From NCBI GenBank assembly GCA_019348095.1, contig JAHWKC010000122.1, forward strand, positions 1 through 6,912: DNA of 6,912 nucleotides, given 5' to 3'. The stretch comes from Pseudomonadota bacterium (GTDB lineage Bacteria; Pseudomonadota; Gammaproteobacteria; Xanthomonadales; Xanthomonadaceae). A program made the translations under genes and the position numbers. This document shows positions 5,007-6,912 of the stretch, piece by piece (the first letter of the stretch is position 1; each line of letters starts with the position of its first letter). The notes under the pieces were generated by a model. It had not been told where the DNA came from. It saw nothing but the letters and a program-made list of their open reading frames with translations, and did not search any database.

Positions 5007-6694
5007 AGGATCGAGTCGGGGGAGGGGTCGACTTCGCCGGGCGGCACGAAGGACGGTGGTACGAGATAGAGATCGTCGCGATCGTAGCCGAGGATAGCAC
5101 GGCGCAATACGCCTTCAGTCTTCTGGCCGGCCGAGCCCAGGCCCTTGAGTTCGATCTCCAGGCGCAGTGAATCGTCCAGGTCGCCGTCGCGGTCGCGGAC
5201 GTAGCGCCGGGCCACCAGGCGCACCGCCACGCAACAGCTTTCCCACTGCACGCCGGCGATGGACTCCAGCAGCTTGTCCTCCTCGATCGAGTAGTAGTAG
5301 CGGCCGACCACGCTCCAGTTGCGGTCGATCGGGTACAGGAACGAGAAGTCCGCCTGCTCGACCAGCCCGCGCCGGTAGCGATAGCCCAGGTTGACCACGC
5401 CGGTGTCGCCGACCAGGTAGCGCGCGCGGATGCTGGCCAGATCTTCGCGGCGGAAGTTGGGGTCCCACTGGTAGGCGGCGTTGATCGTCCAGCGGTCCCC
5501 GGGCGAGACGCCGATGTCGGCGACCCAGGCCGACTGGCCGCGCTGGACCGCGTTGGTCTCGCCGGCGGAGACCCGGCTGTCCTCGAAGTAATGGATCTGG
5601 CCGACGCTGGCCGACAGGCGCTCGCGGCCATCGTCCTCGCTGATCAGGCGCGTGGTCAGCGCGGTGGTCAACTGGTTGGCGTCGATCTGCCTATCCGGAC
5701 CGGTGTAGCGGTTGTCGCGGAACAACTGGCCCCAGCTGAAGGTCATCGGCCGGGTGTCGAACCGCGGTATCCCGCTCTGGTCGCGGTAGGGCACGTTGAG
5801 GTAGTAGATGCGCGGCTCGAGCGTGTGAAGGTAGGGCTCGCCGAACAAGCGGGCCGGCCGGTCGAAGAACATGCCGGCATCGATCGAGGCGATCGGCAGG
5901 GTGCGCGTGGGCGAGCCGTCACCGGTGCGGGCTGCCAGCGCGTCGTCCAGCTGGTAGGTGGTGTAGCGCCAGGCCAGCCGCGGATTGACGAACCAGCTCG
6001 CGCCTTCCAGCGGCATGGCGAGGTAGGGCTTGACGTCCAGCCGGCTGCCTTCGTCGCGCACCGAGTGCTGGAAGCGCACCGCCTCGGCGTTGAGTCCGGC
6101 CTCGAACCAGCGCCCGACCGGCTGGGACCAGTTGAAGTACGCGCGCGGCAGCCGGTCATATTGCAGGTTGCGCTCGGTCAGCGTGTAGTCGGCCAGCTGG
6201 TAGTGGTAGGCCATCAATCCGGTGTTCCAGTGCCTGCCGCCGCCGAAGAGGCCGGCCGTGCTGCGGATGGTGTAGGTCGATACCGCGTACAGGCTGTTGC
6301 TGAAGTCCTCCAGATAGTGCGGGTCGCTGACCCAGCCCAGATTGGCGCGTACCCGCCAGGGGCGGCCCAGGTCATGGCTGGCGTTGAGCCGGAACAGGCC
6401 GCGCTGGTCGGGCAGGGTGTCGCCCGCGGCACGCAGGTACCGCTCTGGCTCCCGCTCGGGCAGCTCGTCGCTCGGCATCCACTCGCCCGACACCGTGCCG
6501 CGACCGTCGGGATACAGCCAGCGGAACTCGCCACCCAGCTGGGTGCCGCGATCGGTCATCAGGCGCGGCGTCCCGCTGTGGTCGCGCCAGAGCACGAGGT
6601 CCTCGCCGAGCACCCGCAGCATGCCGGTGCGCACGATGTGGGTGCCCCACACCAGCAGCGCAATGGCGGCGAGAAGGTTCAGCAGGTGCAGCAT
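5003..6694 (-). CDS. lptD: LptD beta-barrel (LPS-assembly protein), N-terminally truncated and fused in frame to a foreign start
   Basis: The 563-residue frame is LptD from about residue 42 (TPRLMTDRG, GGEFRWL) to the end. LptD is the outer-membrane barrel that, with LptE, inserts LPS into the outer leaflet. Diagnostic parts: alternating aromatic barrel strands throughout, LEPRIYYLNVPYRDQSGIPRFD (292-313), the Cys pair C487-C488 that forms disulfides with N-terminal cysteines in E. coli, and a terminal ELKGLGSAGQKTEGVLRRAILGY (515-537). Normal LptD is about 780-820 residues. Missing here are the signal peptide, the LptA-like jellyroll domain, the first barrel strands and both N-terminal partner cysteines. 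Residues 1-33 instead resemble a Na/Pi cotransporter N-terminus, and 34-41 are unassigned. As written the product could not be exported and assembled normally. This is either a true rearrangement or an assembly chimera. The LptD assignment of residues ~42-563 is firm; that the whole frame is a functional gene is doubtful. Confidence 0.85.
   Translation of the reverse strand: MLHLLNLLAAIALLVWGTHIVRTGMLRVLGEDLVLWRDHSGTPRLMTDRGTQLGGEFRWLYPDGRGTVSGEWMPSDELPEREPERYLRAAGDTLPDQRGLFRLNASHDLGRPWRVRANLGWVSDPHYLEDFSNSLYAVSTYTIRSTAGLFGGGRHWNTGLMAYHYQLADYTLTERNLQYDRLPRAYFNWSQPVGRWFEAGLNAEAVRFQHSVRDEGSRLDVKPYLAMPLEGASWFVNPRLAWRYTTYQLDDALAARTGDGSPTRTLPIASIDAGMFFDRPARLFGEPYLHTLEPRIYYLNVPYRDQSGIPRFDTRPMTFSWGQLFRDNRYTGPDRQIDANQLTTALTTRLISEDDGRERLSASVGQIHYFEDSRVSAGETNAVQRGQSAWVADIGVSPGDRWTINAAYQWDPNFRREDLASIRARYLVGDTGVVNLGYRYRRGLVEQADFSFLYPIDRNWSVVGRYYYSIEEDKLLESIAGVQWESCCVAVRLVARRYVRDRDGDLDDSLRLEIELKGLGSAGQKTEGVLRRAILGYDRDDLYLVPPSFVPPGEVDPSPDSIL
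6596..6694 (-). pseudogene. 5' fragment of a Na/Pi cotransporter family gene
   Basis: The first 33 codons from the ATG at 6694 encode a hydrophobic segment (LLNLLAAIALLVWGTHIVRT, then GMLRVLGEDL) that matches, from my knowledge of the family, the first transmembrane helix and following linker of PhoU-domain Na+/phosphate cotransporters (NptA/YjbB type). Such proteins normally run to over 500 residues with two Na/Pi repeats; here similarity stops at about 6596 and the frame passes into lptD. The ATG is 33 nt after the stop of the upstream regulator and in the same frame as that stop, so it looks like the native start of the transporter. A clear Shine-Dalgarno is not visible. The family call rests on a short segment recognised by eye. 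Confidence 0.6.
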
Positions 6695-6727
6695 GGCAAG
6701 GGCAGCCGGCGTGGGGGGAAGCGACGC

Positions 6728-6912
6728 TCAGTTCGCACGCGGCGCATCAGGCAACTTCTTCGTCGCGGCAGGCGCCGCATTGAGGCTGGGGGCAGGGTCC
6801 TCGCCAGGTCCGACCGTGCGTTTCCTGCACTTCATGACGTGATCGAGAAGCGCTTGGGCGGCGACCTCGCCTTGGCCCGCGGCGAGCGCGCGAACGATTT
6901 GCCGGTATTCGC
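6728..6912 (-). CDS. C-terminal end of a probable GntR-family (FCD domain) transcriptional regulator, partial
   Basis: An open frame enters from the right edge and ends at the TGA at 6728-6730, giving 60 complete codons. It begins EYRQIVRALAAGQGEVAAQA and continues LLDHVMKCRKRTVG. The pattern (E-x-R-x-I-V-x-A-L-x-x-G-D/Q-x-x-x-A followed by a basic helix) is the last helical pair of the FCD ligand-binding domain of FadR-subfamily GntR regulators. The final ~25 residues are a disordered Pro/Ala/Lys tail. The DNA-binding wHTH domain would lie outside the window, so regulator identity and ligand cannot be stated. It lies 33 nt upstream of the Na/Pi-like start on the same strand, so those two pieces probably belong together and are foreign to the lptD operon. 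Confidence 0.6.
   Translation of the reverse strand, partial: EYRQIVRALAAGQGEVAAQALLDHVMKCRKRTVGPGEDPAPSLNAAPAATKKLPDAPRAN

Noticed and set aside
4789..5631. A 280-codon minus-strand frame overlapping the lptD/surA junction in another frame.
   Set aside because: It is a frame-shifted reading of lptD and surA with low-complexity Ser/Ala/Thr/Arg composition and no family signature.
1..6912. CRISPR array, tRNA, toxin-antitoxin or defence cassette that would make an undescribed system.
   Set aside because: No regularly spaced repeats, tRNA-like cloverleaf or recognisable defence or toxin gene was found on either strand. The content is conserved housekeeping genes plus spacer repeats and one anomalous junction.

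Overview
The window is a high-GC chromosomal segment from a gammaproteobacterium, most likely of the Xanthomonadaceae/Lysobacteraceae (Lysobacter- or Luteimonas-like). This rests on the ApaH, ApaG and PdxA sequence types, the strong GC codon bias, and the degenerate intergenic repeats typical of that family. Every gene I can support lies on the minus strand, so transcription runs from high to low coordinates.

In transcription order the window holds: the last 60 codons of a probable GntR/FCD-type regulator (6728-6912); an open reading frame (5003-6694) that starts like a Na/Pi cotransporter and continues as the beta-barrel of LptD; surA (3660-5006); pdxA (2645-3658); rsmA/ksgA (1578-2411); apaG (1053-1436); and apaH (161-1042). 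From lptD to apaH this is the classic conserved cluster lptD-surA-pdxA-rsmA-apaG-apaH. It joins outer-membrane biogenesis (LptD receives LPS, SurA chaperones LptD and other barrel proteins), vitamin B6 synthesis (PdxA), 16S rRNA dimethylation (RsmA) and dinucleoside tetraphosphate metabolism (ApaH; ApaG is co-conserved). lptD/surA overlap by 4 nt, surA/pdxA are 1 nt apart and apaG/apaH are 10 nt apart, so a coupled operon is likely.

Two spacers break this tight packing, and both are filled by inverted-repeat elements. Between pdxA and rsmA lies a ~236-bp element with ~32-bp imperfect terminal inverted repeats built of 10-bp CGGAT units. Between rsmA and apaG lies a 140-bp structure with 34-bp arms (26/34 identity). 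In both cases the upstream gene's stop codon lies at or just beyond one arm, so the last ~11 residues of PdxA and of RsmA are encoded by repeat sequence. The 160 bp downstream of apaH hold a TAGAACC heptamer array and small palindromes.

The most striking anomaly is the 5' end of the lptD frame. The signal peptide, the LptA-like periplasmic domain and the first barrel strands are absent. In their place, in frame, are about 33 codons resembling the start of a Na/Pi cotransporter, preceded by the GntR tail. This is either a real deletion/rearrangement (remarkable, because LptD is normally essential) or an assembly chimera with a breakpoint near 6569-6597. I see no CRISPR, tRNA, rRNA, defence system or other new system. 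The rest is conserved housekeeping sequence.
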